55,183 nt of DNA from Bacteroidetes bacterium UBA6161 (lineage in GTDB: Bacteria; Bacteroidota; Bacteroidia; NS11-12g; UBA955), in NCBI GenBank assembly GCA_002422315.1, contig DIUJ01000039.1:1-55183 (forward strand). The letters are read 5' to 3'. Both the position numbers and the translations under genes were made by a program. The notes beneath the pieces were generated by a model. The model did not search any database. It was given only the letters and a program-made list of their open reading frames with translations, and was not told the DNA's origin. The number at the start of each line of letters is the position of its first letter. Within the stretch, counting starts at the first letter, position 1. This document shows positions 31,212 to 40,656 of the stretch, piece after piece.

Positions 31212-33179
31212 ATGGTACAGCTTTCGGTAATAATTGTAAATTACAATGTTAAATACTTTTTAAAGCAAACACTTTTATCTGTTTATCGTGCTGCTCAAAA
31301 TCTCAAAATAGAGGTAATAGTGGTAGACAACAATTCTACTGATAATTCTAAAGAACTGATTCAAAAAAACTTCCCTGATGTAATTTATATATACAACAAA
31401 CAAAATCTTGGATTTTCAAAAGCAAACAACATAGGCATTAAGCAAAGCAAAGGAGAGTTTGTATTGCTCTTAAATCCTGATACCGCAATAGCAGAAGACA
31501 CCTTGGATATTTGTTATGCTTTTATGCAAGAAAACTTACATTGTGGAGCAGTTGGAGTTAGAATGGTAGATGGGTCTGGCAACTTTTTACCAGAAAGTAA
31601 AAGAGGACTTCCAACTCCCAAAGCCTCTTTTTATAAAGTATTTGGTTTGTCTAGTTTATTCCCAAATTCTCCCAAGTTTGGTTCTTACCATTTAAAATAC
31701 TTAAAAGAAAACGAGGTGAATCAAGTAGATGTTTTGTCTGGTGCTTTTATGTTTATGAGACAAGAAGCCCTACAAAAGGCCGGATTACTAGACGAATCTT
31801 TTTTTATGTATGGCGAAGATATAGACCTAAGTTACAGAATAGTATTGGCCGGCTACTCAAACTTTTATTTGCCTACCACAAGTATAATTCATTACAAAGG
31901 TGAAAGTACCAAAAAGAATAGTTTGAACTATGTAAAGGTTTTTTACAATGCAATGATCATTTTTGCAAGAAAGCATTTTAGTAAAAAACTTGGAAATTGG
32001 TTTGCTGTTCTTATCTATTTTGCAGTTTATCTAAGGGCTTTTCTTTCGGTAAGTAAAAGAGTATACCTATACTTAATCCCTAGAGTTGCCGAATTTCTCA
32101 TGTTGTATCTTATTTTTTTTGGGATAACAAGGTATTGGGAAATGTATAATAAGTGGGTTCCCGGAGGGCTTTATCCACAGGAGTATTATTCCGTTCATTT
32201 GCCTTTGTATAGCATTCTTCTGATTTTGGGTTTACAGGTTGCAAGTGCTTACAAGCATTTTTTTTCTGGCAAACATCTCCTAAGGGGTTTTGGGATTGGA
32301 ATGGTATTGCTTTTGGTTTTTTATGGCTTTTTGCCCGAAAGCCTTCGTTTTTCGCGTGCTATTTTAGGTCTTGGCGCACTGCTTGGCCTAGGGTTTGTTC
32401 AGTTTTACCGTTCTGTATTCCATTTTTTTGTTAACAATAGCCTTTCGCTTAGTAGCTCTAAAAGAAAAAAAAGCATAGTAGTTGGAAATTACACTTCATT
32501 TTTAAAAGTTAAAAATATTGTTGGTAAAAATAATCTGCCAATTAATGTACTGGGATTTGTTTCTGATGAGGATGAAGAAAAAGAATTTAAATTGTCCAAT
32601 CTGCAATCTTTAGAAGAAACCGTAGCCTTTTACAAAGCCGAAGAACTAGTGTTTTGTGCAGACAACCTTTCTTACAAACAAATCATTCAGTTTTTTAATA
32701 ACAAAAGTTTTAATAGAATCCAGTTGGAAATATTGCCAAATGCTTCTAATTTTATTATTGGAAGTTACTCAAAGAATGAGCAAGGGAAACTTTATTCTTT
32801 TGAAAATGAATTTTCTATTGGTACTAAAAAGGCAGTATTAAGAAAAAGAGTCTTCGACCTTGTTTTCTCTTTGTTCTTACTTTTCTTGTATCCTGTATAT
32901 TTTAAATTAATTAAAAACAAAAGTTTTGAGTTAAAAGATCTTTTAGCTGTAATTGTAGGGAAAAAGACCCTTGTAGGATACAACAGCACAGAACAAATTG
33001 AAAATTTGCCTGAGTTAAAAGAAGGGGTGTGGGAGTTACATCAAATGACACAAGGTTCTAACAATGATATGGTTTCCGTTCAAAATCAGAATGTATATTA
33101 TGCTGCTCATTATACTTGGAATTTCGACCTTCATTTACTTAGTTTGAAATTTGCTTTACAATTCGATAATAAAAAGTAG
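31212..33179 (+). CDS. GT2 glycosyltransferase fused to membrane segments and a degenerate sugar-phosphotransferase-like tail
   Basis: 655 residues. Residues 1-240 are a family 2 (rhamnosyltransferase-like) GT-A domain: SVIIVNYNVKYF, VVDNNSTDNS, LLLNPDTAI, and the acidic SFFMYGEDIDLSYRI. Then come several hydrophobic helices (about 270-415). Residues about 415-540 (SIVVGNYTSF..., VLGFVSDED, ELVFCADN) resemble the Rossmann-like domain of WbaP-type polyprenyl glycosylphosphotransferases. A final segment, KRVFDLVFSLFLLFLYPVYF, matches the start of their catalytic domain, but the usual catalytic core after it is shortened and lacks the acidic pair. Probably only the GT2 part is active, in lipid-linked glycan synthesis at the inner membrane. 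Confidence 0.8.
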   Translation: MVQLSVIIVNYNVKYFLKQTLLSVYRAAQNLKIEVIVVDNNSTDNSKELIQKNFPDVIYIYNKQNLGFSKANNIGIKQSKGEFVLLLNPDTAIAEDTLDICYAFMQENLHCGAVGVRMVDGSGNFLPESKRGLPTPKASFYKVFGLSSLFPNSPKFGSYHLKYLKENEVNQVDVLSGAFMFMRQEALQKAGLLDESFFMYGEDIDLSYRIVLAGYSNFYLPTTSIIHYKGESTKKNSLNYVKVFYNAMIIFARKHFSKKLGNWFAVLIYFAVYLRAFLSVSKRVYLYLIPRVAEFLMLYLIFFGITRYWEMYNKWVPGGLYPQEYYSVHLPLYSILLILGLQVASAYKHFFSGKHLLRGFGIGMVLLLVFYGFLPESLRFSRAILGLGALLGLGFVQFYRSVFHFFVNNSLSLSSSKRKKSIVVGNYTSFLKVKNIVGKNNLPINVLGFVSDEDEEKEFKLSNLQSLEETVAFYKAEELVFCADNLSYKQIIQFFNNKSFNRIQLEILPNASNFIIGSYSKNEQGKLYSFENEFSIGTKKAVLRKRVFDLVFSLFLLFLYPVYFKLIKNKSFELKDLLAVIVGKKTLVGYNSTEQIENLPELKEGVWELHQMTQGSNNDMVSVQNQNVYYAAHYTWNFDLHLLSLKFALQFDNKK

Positions 33180-33235
33180 TACTAGGCAACTTTTTGTATA
33201 AAAAAACGTCTTTAAATCTAACAAACACTTTCACT

Positions 33236-35095
33236 ATGGAAGAACCTTTACAAAACTCTATTCACGAATTACTGTTGAATGCTGCTACGAAAATTCATGC
33301 TCCAGAGAGTGTATTTTTATGGCATAAAAAACAAGGTGTCTTTGAATCTATAAGCTATAGCGAAACATTACAAAAAATTGGTTTTATAGCAAATTATTTG
33401 CACTCCATAGGGCTGAAAAAAGGGGATAGGGTTGCTATTATTCATGAAAATAGTCCTGAGTATATTTTCTTTGACCAAGCACTTATGAAGCTAGGCCTTG
33501 TAAATGTTTCTATTTACCCTACTTTGACCGCGCAAGAAACAGAATATATTTTAAACGATAGCCAAAGCAAGTTTCTATTGTTAAGCACCCCTTTTCAGTA
33601 CTCTAAATATCAAAAAATCAAACACAACTGCAATGATTTAATTGGTATTTGCACTAGTTTTAATAAAAAAGAGGAAGGGGTAATTGATTTTAATACACTT
33701 TTAGAAAAAGGCCAACAATTAGATTTCGGAAATGAAGTTCAAGATATTTTAGGCAGTATTTGCAAGGAGGACTTGGCAACACTAATTTATACTTCTGGTA
33801 CCACCGGAGAACCCAAAGGCGTGATGCTAAGCCATGGCAATTTTATTTACAATGCGGAAGATGCGCTTCAACTTTGCCCAACGATTAATAAAAGCGATAA
33901 GTTTTTATCCTTTTTGCCTTTAAGCCATGTATATGAAAGAATGGTTTCGTATATACTAGCTATGCGAATAGGGGCCCAAATTGCATTTGCAGAAAGTATA
34001 GATAAAGTTTCTTTGAATTTTGAAGAGGTAAGGCCTAGTATAGTTGCCTGTGTGCCAAGAGTATTAGAAAAAGTTGAAGACAAAATTAGGAGAAATGCAA
34101 ACAATTCAGGTAAAGTAAAGGCAACTATTTTTAATTGGGCAATAGCAATTGGAGAAAAGAATAGAATAGCAAAAGACAACAAAAAAAAGCCAGATATTTT
34201 AACACAAATATTTTTGCCGATAGCTGAAAAATTGGTTTTTTCTAAAATTAAAACCAAACTAGGGGGGAACATAAAACTAATAGTTTCTGGCGGTGGTGCT
34301 CTTCCTGTATATGTAGGAGAGTTTTTTGGCAATATAGGAATTCGGGTACAAGAAGGATATGGACTTTCGGAAACCTCTCCCTTTGTTTCAGTTAATGAAT
34401 TTGACAGGCAAATATTTGGAACAGTAGGACGTATTGGCCCTAGGCAACAGGTTGCCATTCAGAATTTAGAAAACTATGAACTAATAACAGTACAAAACTA
34501 TCAGAGCTTTGATCCTGATTTTTATTGTGAAGAGGGTGAAATACTAGTAAAAGGACCAAATGTAATGCAAGGATATTGGAGAAAAGAAGAAGAAACCCAA
34601 AAGGTTTTTGATTCTGAGTCTTGGTTTCATACCGGAGATGTAGGGCAGTTTACCCATGGGTATCTTAAAATTACAGACCGCATTAAAAACATGCTTAAAA
34701 CCTCTCTTGGTAAAAACATATATCCTACGCCTATTGAGAATATTTACCTACAAAGCCCCAAAATAGAGCAGATTTTTATTGTAGGTGACAAAAGAGAATA
34801 CATTACTGCTATCCTTTATCCAAATCTTGAAGAAATAAAGACACATTTTGGGGAGAATCGCTACAAGCAATCTGAGAATAATTTGATACTAATTGACCCG
34901 GAAATTAGAGATTGGATAATGGAAGATGTAAAAGTCTTGTCTCAAAAACTAGCTAAATTTGAGAGGATTCGAGATTTTATTCTAAAATCGGAAGCTTTTA
35001 GTGTAGAAAACGAAGAGCTTACGATAACCCAAAAACAAAAGAGAAAATTCATAGAGAACAAATACGCTCTTCATATTGAAGAAATGTATAAATAA
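33236..35095 (+). CDS. Long-chain fatty-acid-CoA ligase (AMP-binding)
   Basis: 619 residues from the ATG at 33236; a TTG at 33194 would add 14 residues without conserved features. Adenylate-forming motifs occur in order: LIYTSGTTGEPKGVMLSHGN (P-loop A3), SFLPLSHVYERM, EGYGLSETSP (A5), WFHTGDVGQF (A7) and ITDRIKNMLKTSLGKNIYPT (A8/A10 region, typical of FadD/ACSL). It activates fatty acids to acyl-CoA using ATP. The surrounding genes are envelope-related, so it may feed lipid synthesis as well as beta-oxidation. It starts 56 bases after the GT2 gene. Confidence 0.9.
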   Translation: MEEPLQNSIHELLLNAATKIHAPESVFLWHKKQGVFESISYSETLQKIGFIANYLHSIGLKKGDRVAIIHENSPEYIFFDQALMKLGLVNVSIYPTLTAQETEYILNDSQSKFLLLSTPFQYSKYQKIKHNCNDLIGICTSFNKKEEGVIDFNTLLEKGQQLDFGNEVQDILGSICKEDLATLIYTSGTTGEPKGVMLSHGNFIYNAEDALQLCPTINKSDKFLSFLPLSHVYERMVSYILAMRIGAQIAFAESIDKVSLNFEEVRPSIVACVPRVLEKVEDKIRRNANNSGKVKATIFNWAIAIGEKNRIAKDNKKKPDILTQIFLPIAEKLVFSKIKTKLGGNIKLIVSGGGALPVYVGEFFGNIGIRVQEGYGLSETSPFVSVNEFDRQIFGTVGRIGPRQQVAIQNLENYELITVQNYQSFDPDFYCEEGEILVKGPNVMQGYWRKEEETQKVFDSESWFHTGDVGQFTHGYLKITDRIKNMLKTSLGKNIYPTPIENIYLQSPKIEQIFIVGDKREYITAILYPNLEEIKTHFGENRYKQSENNLILIDPEIRDWIMEDVKVLSQKLAKFERIRDFILKSEAFSVENEELTITQKQKRKFIENKYALHIEEMYK

Positions 35096-35127
35096 AATTT
35101 AATATATTTGAACCCACAATTTAAACT

Positions 35128-36210
35128 ATGCTAAGCTATTACGTTCTCGCTCCTTTTATAAGTATTTTGCTATTTGTATTGTACTATATTATAGGAAAAA
35201 AGGGAAACATTACAGACAGTCCTGTAGGCAGGAGTTCTCATAAAAACAGTACCATTACAGGTGCCGGTATAGTTTTTACGGTTAGTTTTCTTGCTGTCAA
35301 TATTTTGTGTAACACGGGGTTGCCTCTTAGTTTTTTTCTTGGTTTAATCTTATTGGCTACAATAAGTTTTATTGATGATATAAAATTTGTTAAACATTCT
35401 GTTCGATTTGTTTTTCAAATCCTTGGATTGATTCTTCTAGTAACTCAAATATCAATTAAAGGAGATTTTTCTGATCAGATTCCTGTACTAATTGCAGGAG
35501 TTTTGTTTGGCATTGGAGTTTTGAATGGTTTTAATTTTATAGATGGTATAAATGGGATGCTGGGTTTAAACACGTTAGTTATTTTGGTAAGTTTGATTTA
35601 CTTAAACGAGAACTTAGTAAACCCTTCTACTTTAGAGGCCATGCCTTTTACAAGCTCTATTGCTTTGTATTCCATCACTGCATCCGTTATAGTTTTCCTG
35701 TTTTTAAATTATCGAACCAAGGCCGTTTTATTTATGGGGGACGTAGGAAGCATTAGTTTAGGGTTTATTGTTTTGTTTTTCATTTATCAGTTAATCTCCA
35801 AAACAGGAAATTTATCTTATTTGCTGTTGTTTTCCGTAATAGGAATTGACTCTGGTTTAACTGTAATTTACAAGCTTATACAAAAAGAGAATATATTTAT
35901 TCCCCATAGGGATTTCTTATTTAAAAAGCTTGTTCATATTGGCAGATATGGGCATGTTCGTATATCCTCTATTTATGCGTTAACCCAACTTGCCATCAAT
36001 GCATTGGTTATTCTTTTACCCTTCAATAAAACATTGTCTGCACAGGTGTCTGTAATTTTTATTTTAGTTTTTATTCAGTGTTTTTTATACATCAATACAC
36101 GAAACAAACTTACCAAACAGAGGATTTGGAGCATAAGAAAACCTATCTCAGATAAAAAGAAGTTGCCTAAGAAAGACAACTTTACGACTCAAATGAAGGA
36201 TAATCAATAG
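35128..36210 (+). CDS. Undecaprenyl-phosphate GlcNAc-1-phosphate transferase-like protein (WecA/TagO family)
   Basis: 360 residues with about ten or eleven membrane helices. Family motifs: DSPVGRSSHKNSTITGAGI (substrate loop), FIDDIKFVKHS (DDxx Mg2+ site, about 85-95), NGFNFIDGINGMLGLN (NxxNxxDGIDGL-type motif), FMGDVGSISLGF and IPHRDFLFKKLVH (the usual His-rich loop, here HRDF). It transfers a sugar-1-phosphate from UDP-sugar to undecaprenyl phosphate to start O-antigen or other glycan synthesis. Its last 29 bases overlap the end of the convergent E1 gene. Confidence 0.88.
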   Translation: MLSYYVLAPFISILLFVLYYIIGKKGNITDSPVGRSSHKNSTITGAGIVFTVSFLAVNILCNTGLPLSFFLGLILLATISFIDDIKFVKHSVRFVFQILGLILLVTQISIKGDFSDQIPVLIAGVLFGIGVLNGFNFIDGINGMLGLNTLVILVSLIYLNENLVNPSTLEAMPFTSSIALYSITASVIVFLFLNYRTKAVLFMGDVGSISLGFIVLFFIYQLISKTGNLSYLLLFSVIGIDSGLTVIYKLIQKENIFIPHRDFLFKKLVHIGRYGHVRISSIYALTQLAINALVILLPFNKTLSAQVSVIFILVFIQCFLYINTRNKLTKQRIWSIRKPISDKKKLPKKDNFTTQMKDNQ

Positions 36211-38584
36211 GGTTGTATTCGCTCATCATAGCATAGCAAACATTAAAAATGTCTTCAGCATTAGGTTTGCTAAAATAATCTCCATCAGTTCCGTATGCAG
36301 GTCTATGTTCCTTTGCAGTGATGGTTTTTGGCTCTGCATCTAAATATTTGAATGCACTTTGTTTTTCCAATATTTGTTGCAAAATATACGAACTTGCACC
36401 TCCCGGTACATCTTCATCTAAAACTACTAGTTTATTTGTTTTCTTAACGGACTCTACTATAGCATGGTGTATATCAAATGGCAAAAGGGTTTGCACATCT
36501 ATAAGTTCTACATTTATTCCAAATTCTTCTAATTGAGTTAAGGCATCTTGGGCAATTCTTACACAAGAGCCGTATGTTACTAAGGTTATGTCATTGCCTT
36601 CTTGAAGTATTTCTGGAAAACCTAGTGCAACAGTAAACTCGCCTATATTGCTTGGCATTTTTTCTTTTATTCTGTATCCGTTTAGGCATTCCACAACCAA
36701 AGCAGGTTCGTCGCACTTTAGCAGTAGGTTATACATTCCAGCTGCTTGGGTCATGTTTCTTGGCACACACACGTGCATACCCCTTACCGCATGAACTATC
36801 ATACCCATAGGAGAACCAGAATGCCAAATACCTTCTAGTCTATGCCCTCTAGTTCTTATTATGATTGGAGATTTTTGTCTGCCTGCAGTTCTGTATTGCA
36901 GGGTGGCAATATCGTCGCTCATAATCTGAATAGCATAAAGTAGATAGTCTAAATACTGTATTTCTGCAATTGGTCTTAATCCTCTCATCGCAGCACCTAT
37001 TCCTTGGCCTACAATACTAAGTTCGCGTATTCCCGTATCCGTAACCCTTATTTCCCCATATTTGTCTTGTAAGCCAGCAAATCCTTGGTTTACATCCCCT
37101 ATTTTCCCTACATCTTCTCCAAATGCTACCAAGGTAGGGTATTTTGCGAGGTTGTAGTCGAAGCAAGCTTGCATAATTTCTCTACCATCCATCATGCTTG
37201 CATCGCTTTCATAAGAAGCAGGAATAATCTCCATTTTGTGAATGCTGTTTTCAGATTCACTATACATATTAGAACCGTATCTTTCGCTATTTTCTTGTAT
37301 AAACTGTTTATAGTAGGAGAGAAGCTCGGCTCTATGTGGGTTGCTTGTGTTTTTACTCCATTTTAATACCTTATGTATTGTAGTTGCAATATCTTTACGA
37401 ATTGGAAGTTTGTTGTTCTTTAGTTCATTGTATGCCATTTCAATAGCAGAACTCAAAGAAATCAGGGGTTCTATATATTGCAAAGCAGATAATTTGTCGG
37501 ATTCTAAAGATTGCAAGAAGCTTTTCCAAGCTGCATCTTTTTCATTTTTTACTTCTAGAGTCGAGTTATTTAAAATACTTTCCAGTTCCTCTTCCGAAGC
37601 AATGTTTTTTTCCAATATCCACTTCTTAAACTGATTTACACAATCATATTCTTCTTCCCAAGCTAGCCTTTCTTTGCTTTTGTAACGTTCATGGGAACCA
37701 GAAGTGCTGTGACCTTGTGGCTGAGTAACCTCTACAACATGCACTACAACAGGCGTGTGTTCTGTTCTACATATTTTTGCTGCCTCTTCATACACTTTAC
37801 ATAGTTCTGCATAGTTCCATCCATGCACTCTAAAAAGCTTTATCCCTTTTTTGTCCCCCTCTGTTACAAAACCACTCAACAAATCGGAAAGATTTTCTTT
37901 GGTTGTTTGGTATTTAGCAGGAACAGAAATACCATATTCGTCGTCCCATATAGACATAAGCATAGGAACCTGAAGCACTCCTGCAGCATTCATTACTTCC
38001 CAGAAACCACCTTCTGAAGTACTGGCATTTCCTATGGTGCCAAAAGCAATTTCATTGCCTTGAACAGAGAAATTTGTAAAAGGGTGTAACTCTGTGTTGT
38101 TTCTATATAATTTAGAAGCATAAGCCAAACCTAACAACCTAGGCATTTGGCCAGCTGTGGGAGAAATATCTGCACTTACATTGTATCTTTCTGTTTGGGT
38201 AAGCCAATTTCCTTTTTCGTCTAGTAAATGAGAAGAAAAATGTCCATTCATTGATCTTCCAGCAGAATTAGGGTCTGCTTCTAGGTCTGGGTGGGCATAC
38301 AATTGCGCAAAAAATTGTTGAACCGTATTAATTCCCTTTGCAAACATAAAAGTTTGGTCGCGATAGTATCCAGAGCGAAAATCCCCTTTTTCAAATACTT
38401 TTGCCATGGCAATTTGAGCAAGTTCTTTACCATCTCCAAAAATTCCAAATTTTGCTTTTCCTGTTAGTACCTCCTTGCGGCCAAGTAAGCTCGCCTGACG
38501 GCTAATATTTGCCATTCTAAAGTCTTCTAAAACTTGTTTTTTGAATTCTTCGAAGGATAAATTGTTCTCTGCTGCTTTTGTCAT
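36182..38584 (-). CDS. 2-oxoacid dehydrogenase E1 component, fused alpha-beta
   Basis: 800 residues from the ATG at 38584 (a TTG at 38632 would add 16). The N-terminal half is the alpha subunit with thiamine diphosphate features (YYRDQTFMFAKG, GNEIAFGTIGNASTSEGGFWE, MSIWDDEYGISVP, SGSHERYKS). The C-terminal half is the beta subunit (FGEDVGKIGDVNQGFAGL, RVTDTGIRELSIVGQGIGAAM, VVECLNGYRIKE, LDEDVPGGASSYILQ). Such fused E1 proteins act on branched-chain 2-oxoacids or pyruvate with E2 and E3 encoded elsewhere. Substrate cannot be decided here. It overlaps the WecA-like gene tail-to-tail by 29 bases. Confidence 0.92.
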   Translation of the reverse strand: MTKAAENNLSFEEFKKQVLEDFRMANISRQASLLGRKEVLTGKAKFGIFGDGKELAQIAMAKVFEKGDFRSGYYRDQTFMFAKGINTVQQFFAQLYAHPDLEADPNSAGRSMNGHFSSHLLDEKGNWLTQTERYNVSADISPTAGQMPRLLGLAYASKLYRNNTELHPFTNFSVQGNEIAFGTIGNASTSEGGFWEVMNAAGVLQVPMLMSIWDDEYGISVPAKYQTTKENLSDLLSGFVTEGDKKGIKLFRVHGWNYAELCKVYEEAAKICRTEHTPVVVHVVEVTQPQGHSTSGSHERYKSKERLAWEEEYDCVNQFKKWILEKNIASEEELESILNNSTLEVKNEKDAAWKSFLQSLESDKLSALQYIEPLISLSSAIEMAYNELKNNKLPIRKDIATTIHKVLKWSKNTSNPHRAELLSYYKQFIQENSERYGSNMYSESENSIHKMEIIPASYESDASMMDGREIMQACFDYNLAKYPTLVAFGEDVGKIGDVNQGFAGLQDKYGEIRVTDTGIRELSIVGQGIGAAMRGLRPIAEIQYLDYLLYAIQIMSDDIATLQYRTAGRQKSPIIIRTRGHRLEGIWHSGSPMGMIVHAVRGMHVCVPRNMTQAAGMYNLLLKCDEPALVVECLNGYRIKEKMPSNIGEFTVALGFPEILQEGNDITLVTYGSCVRIAQDALTQLEEFGINVELIDVQTLLPFDIHHAIVESVKKTNKLVVLDEDVPGGASSYILQQILEKQSAFKYLDAEPKTITAKEHRPAYGTDGDYFSKPNAEDIFNVCYAMMSEYNPIDYPSFES

Positions 38585-38629
38585 ATCTGTAAACTTCTGT
38601 AGTTGTAATAATCTGTATAAAATTTGAGG

Positions 38630-38637
38630 CAAAAATA
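38630..38637 (-). promoter_or_regulatory. -7 box (TATTTTTG) of the E1 gene
   Basis: An exact TAnnTTTG match on the minus strand, 45 bases before the ATG at 38584. No clear -33 TTG. Confidence 0.4.
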
Positions 38638-38666
38638 CTAAAAACTTTTGTGGGTATGTAATAAAA

Positions 38667-38687
38667 AAAGCCCCAAAGAGGGGCTTT
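38667..38687 (-). terminator. Terminator after the second tonB gene
   Basis: AAAGCCCC (38667-38674) pairs with GGGGCTTT (38680-38687) across a five-base loop; on the minus strand it is followed by a T-run (38661-38668 region). It closes the long minus-strand run that starts with fba. Confidence 0.8.
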
Positions 38688-38706
38688 AATCTAAAGTTTG
38701 TTTTTA

Positions 38707-39384
38707 TTAATTTAAGCTACACTGTATAGGTAATGTATACCTTACTTTAACTGCCCTATTGAGCTGCCTACCTGGCTTCCACCGTGGCATACCTTTCACT
38801 ACCTTTATAGCTTCTTGCTCCAATCCATATCCTAGTTGTCTAGATTCTGGCATTACAGCTTTAACATCGCTTATGGCTCCTTCTTCGTCTACTACAAAGC
38901 TAATAATAACACGTCCTTCAATTTCAAATCTTCTTGCCTCGTCGGGGTATTTGAAGTTTTTACCAATATAAGCATACATGGCATCTATACCACCTGGATA
39001 TTCTGGTTGAATTTCTACCGATTCAAAAATCCTGTCGTCCTTTTGTCCGCCTCCTGGTGGTGGTGGTGGTGGCGGCGGTGGTGCCACCACTGTTTTATCA
39101 TCAAAGTCGGTATCTGGTATTTCTACATCTTCATCCGTTTCATCGTCTGTTTCTGCAATTACAATGGTAGGAGGAGGGGGTGGTAATTCAAACACCTGTT
39201 CGGTAGGTGGTATCTCTTCCATTGCCTCTTCTACGAATACTTTTTTTATTACTTCAATTCTTTCTTCGTATTGAGTGTAACTAAATGCTGCCAATACCAA
39301 AAGTTGAGTAACCAATAAACCCGTTAGAAGGAAAACAAATTTGTTTCTTTCTACATCTATCTTGGGATTTTTCTTGATTTCCAT
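38707..39384 (-). CDS. Energy transducer TonB
   Basis: 225 residues. The cytoplasmic N-terminus and one membrane helix (residues 16-35, VFLLTGLLVTQLLVLAAFSY) anchor it in the inner membrane. A proline-rich spacer follows (PPPPPTIVIAETDDETDEDVE, then nine consecutive Pro and GGG). The C-terminal TonB domain has PEYPGGIDAMYAYIGKNFKYP, EGRVIISFVVDEEG and MPRWKPGRQ. It couples the proton-motive force to outer-membrane TonB-dependent receptors with ExbB/ExbD, which are not in this window. A terminator follows. It is paralogous to the gene upstream. Confidence 0.93.
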   Translation of the reverse strand: MEIKKNPKIDVERNKFVFLLTGLLVTQLLVLAAFSYTQYEERIEVIKKVFVEEAMEEIPPTEQVFELPPPPPTIVIAETDDETDEDVEIPDTDFDDKTVVAPPPPPPPPPGGGQKDDRIFESVEIQPEYPGGIDAMYAYIGKNFKYPDEARRFEIEGRVIISFVVDEEGAISDVKAVMPESRQLGYGLEQEAIKVVKGMPRWKPGRQLNRAVKVRYTLPIQCSLN

Positions 39385-39477
39385 AATTTAGACTACAAAT
39401 TTAAAAATTTAATTTTATTGCGGATGTTTTTTTTCTGTTAATTCTTGTTTTGCTTGTGTTTGTTTTTTAGGCACTTG

Positions 39478-40170
39478 CTATTCTTGTATTTGAAAACGTA
39501 TGGGTAGTACAAATTTTACACTCACAAACTTGTCGCCCTGAATAGCTGCTTGCCATTTAGGCATTTGTTTTATAACCCTTATAGCCTCTGCTTGAAATCC
39601 ATAAGTGTCCTCATTTTCTTCTTCTTCAATCTTAATATTTTCTATTTCGCCTTTTTTATTTACTATAAAAGCAACCCAAACAACGGCATTCACTCCATTT
39701 CGAATAGCTTTGGGAGGGTAACGAAGATTGTCTTTTAGGAAATTTTCTAATGCTTTTTCTCCCCCTGGAAAAAGTGCATACATTTGAAAGAATGACTCTT
39801 CTGTTTGTACTTCGGATTTTTTTGCTGGGAGTGGGAATTTTTGAAGCATAGATTCTAGAGCTTCTGTTTGAATTACCTCTTTGTTTGTTTCCTCCAAGAT
39901 AGTTGTAACAGCTTCTTTATTCTTGCTTTCTGGGTCTTCTATTTTCGTATTGTTTTGTGGCTTGGGTATAGGCAAAGGATCAGGTTTTTCTAATTCTATC
40001 CATTCTTCAATTGGGTTTTCCTGTAAATATACTTTGGTCTCTTTTATGCTCATTTGTGACCTATACTCAAAAGAATACAAAACAAAAATTTGTGTAATTA
40101 ATAGAGCAAATAGAAAGCGGTGAAACGAGTTTTTGTTTGGATTAAAATTGTTTTTTACTTTACTGTCCAT
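39478..40170 (-). CDS. Energy transducer TonB, second paralogue
   Basis: 230 residues from the ATG at 40170 (upstream frame codons begin with TTG and lack conserved sequence). It has the same plan as its neighbour: one N-terminal membrane helix (FHRFLFALLITQIFVLYSF), a charged spacer with a short Pro-Lys stretch, and the TonB domain LFPGGEKALENFLKDNLRYP, VWVAFIVNKKGEIENIKIEEE and MPKWQAAIQGD. The spacer lacks the poly-proline tract of the other copy. A local duplication followed by divergence is likely. 93 bases separate the two. Confidence 0.9.
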   Translation of the reverse strand: MDSKVKNNFNPNKNSFHRFLFALLITQIFVLYSFEYRSQMSIKETKVYLQENPIEEWIELEKPDPLPIPKPQNNTKIEDPESKNKEAVTTILEETNKEVIQTEALESMLQKFPLPAKKSEVQTEESFFQMYALFPGGEKALENFLKDNLRYPPKAIRNGVNAVVWVAFIVNKKGEIENIKIEEEENEDTYGFQAEAIRVIKQMPKWQAAIQGDKFVSVKFVLPIRFQIQE

Positions 40171-40238
40171 AATTGTTGCTTTTAGGTGATGGATTAGATT
40201 GTTAAATACTTCCCCAAGCAAAAAAGTAAATGGCAGTT

Positions 40239-40628
40239 TTATAATTTATATACAATCCTAAAACATAGAAAGCCCAACAATACGCCTATGCTATCTGCTA
40301 AAATATCGTAGAGCGAAGCTTGTCTGTAATTTGTAAGAGAAAACTGCAAAAATTCTGTAAGAATTGCCAGAAAAAGACCTGAAACAAAGGATAAAACAAA
40401 AACCTTAAATAGGAAACGGTATTTGGTTAAATATTTTGCCCATCCTACAGAATTAAGCAGTCCAAAAACAAAGAACAAAACAAAATGAATGGCTTTATCG
40501 GTTTGTATAAATCCAAAAAGCATACCTGAATCTATTTGATTACTTGGCACCAACAAAATTAAGCAAATAAAAAGTCCCCATAGTAACGATGGGGACTGGT
40601 ATTTTAAAAGTGGTAAGGGATTTCTCAC
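40239..40628 (-). CDS. VanZ-family membrane protein
   Basis: About 129 residues with a GTG start (40628); a TTG one codon earlier is possible, and no ATG precedes the first membrane helix. Four hydrophobic helices are visible. VanZ features are the early FIQTDKAIHFVLFFVFG (Asp-Lys-x-x-His) and the C-terminal TEFLQFSLTNYRQASLYDILADSIGVLLGF. Function of the family is not settled beyond low-level teicoplanin resistance for VanZ itself. It follows gcvH by 25 bases, a linkage often seen in Bacteroidota. Confidence 0.82.
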   Translation of the reverse strand: MRNPLPLLKYQSPSLLWGLFICLILLVPSNQIDSGMLFGFIQTDKAIHFVLFFVFGLLNSVGWAKYLTKYRFLFKVFVLSFVSGLFLAILTEFLQFSLTNYRQASLYDILADSIGVLLGFLCFRIVYKL

Positions 40629-40656
40629 CAAGGTATGTTTTAATTATAGAAAGGGT

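Noticed and set aside
38836..39186. Tryptophan-rich plus-strand frame
   Set aside because: It is the antisense of the poly-proline spacer of tonB (CCN codons read as TGG), not a gene.
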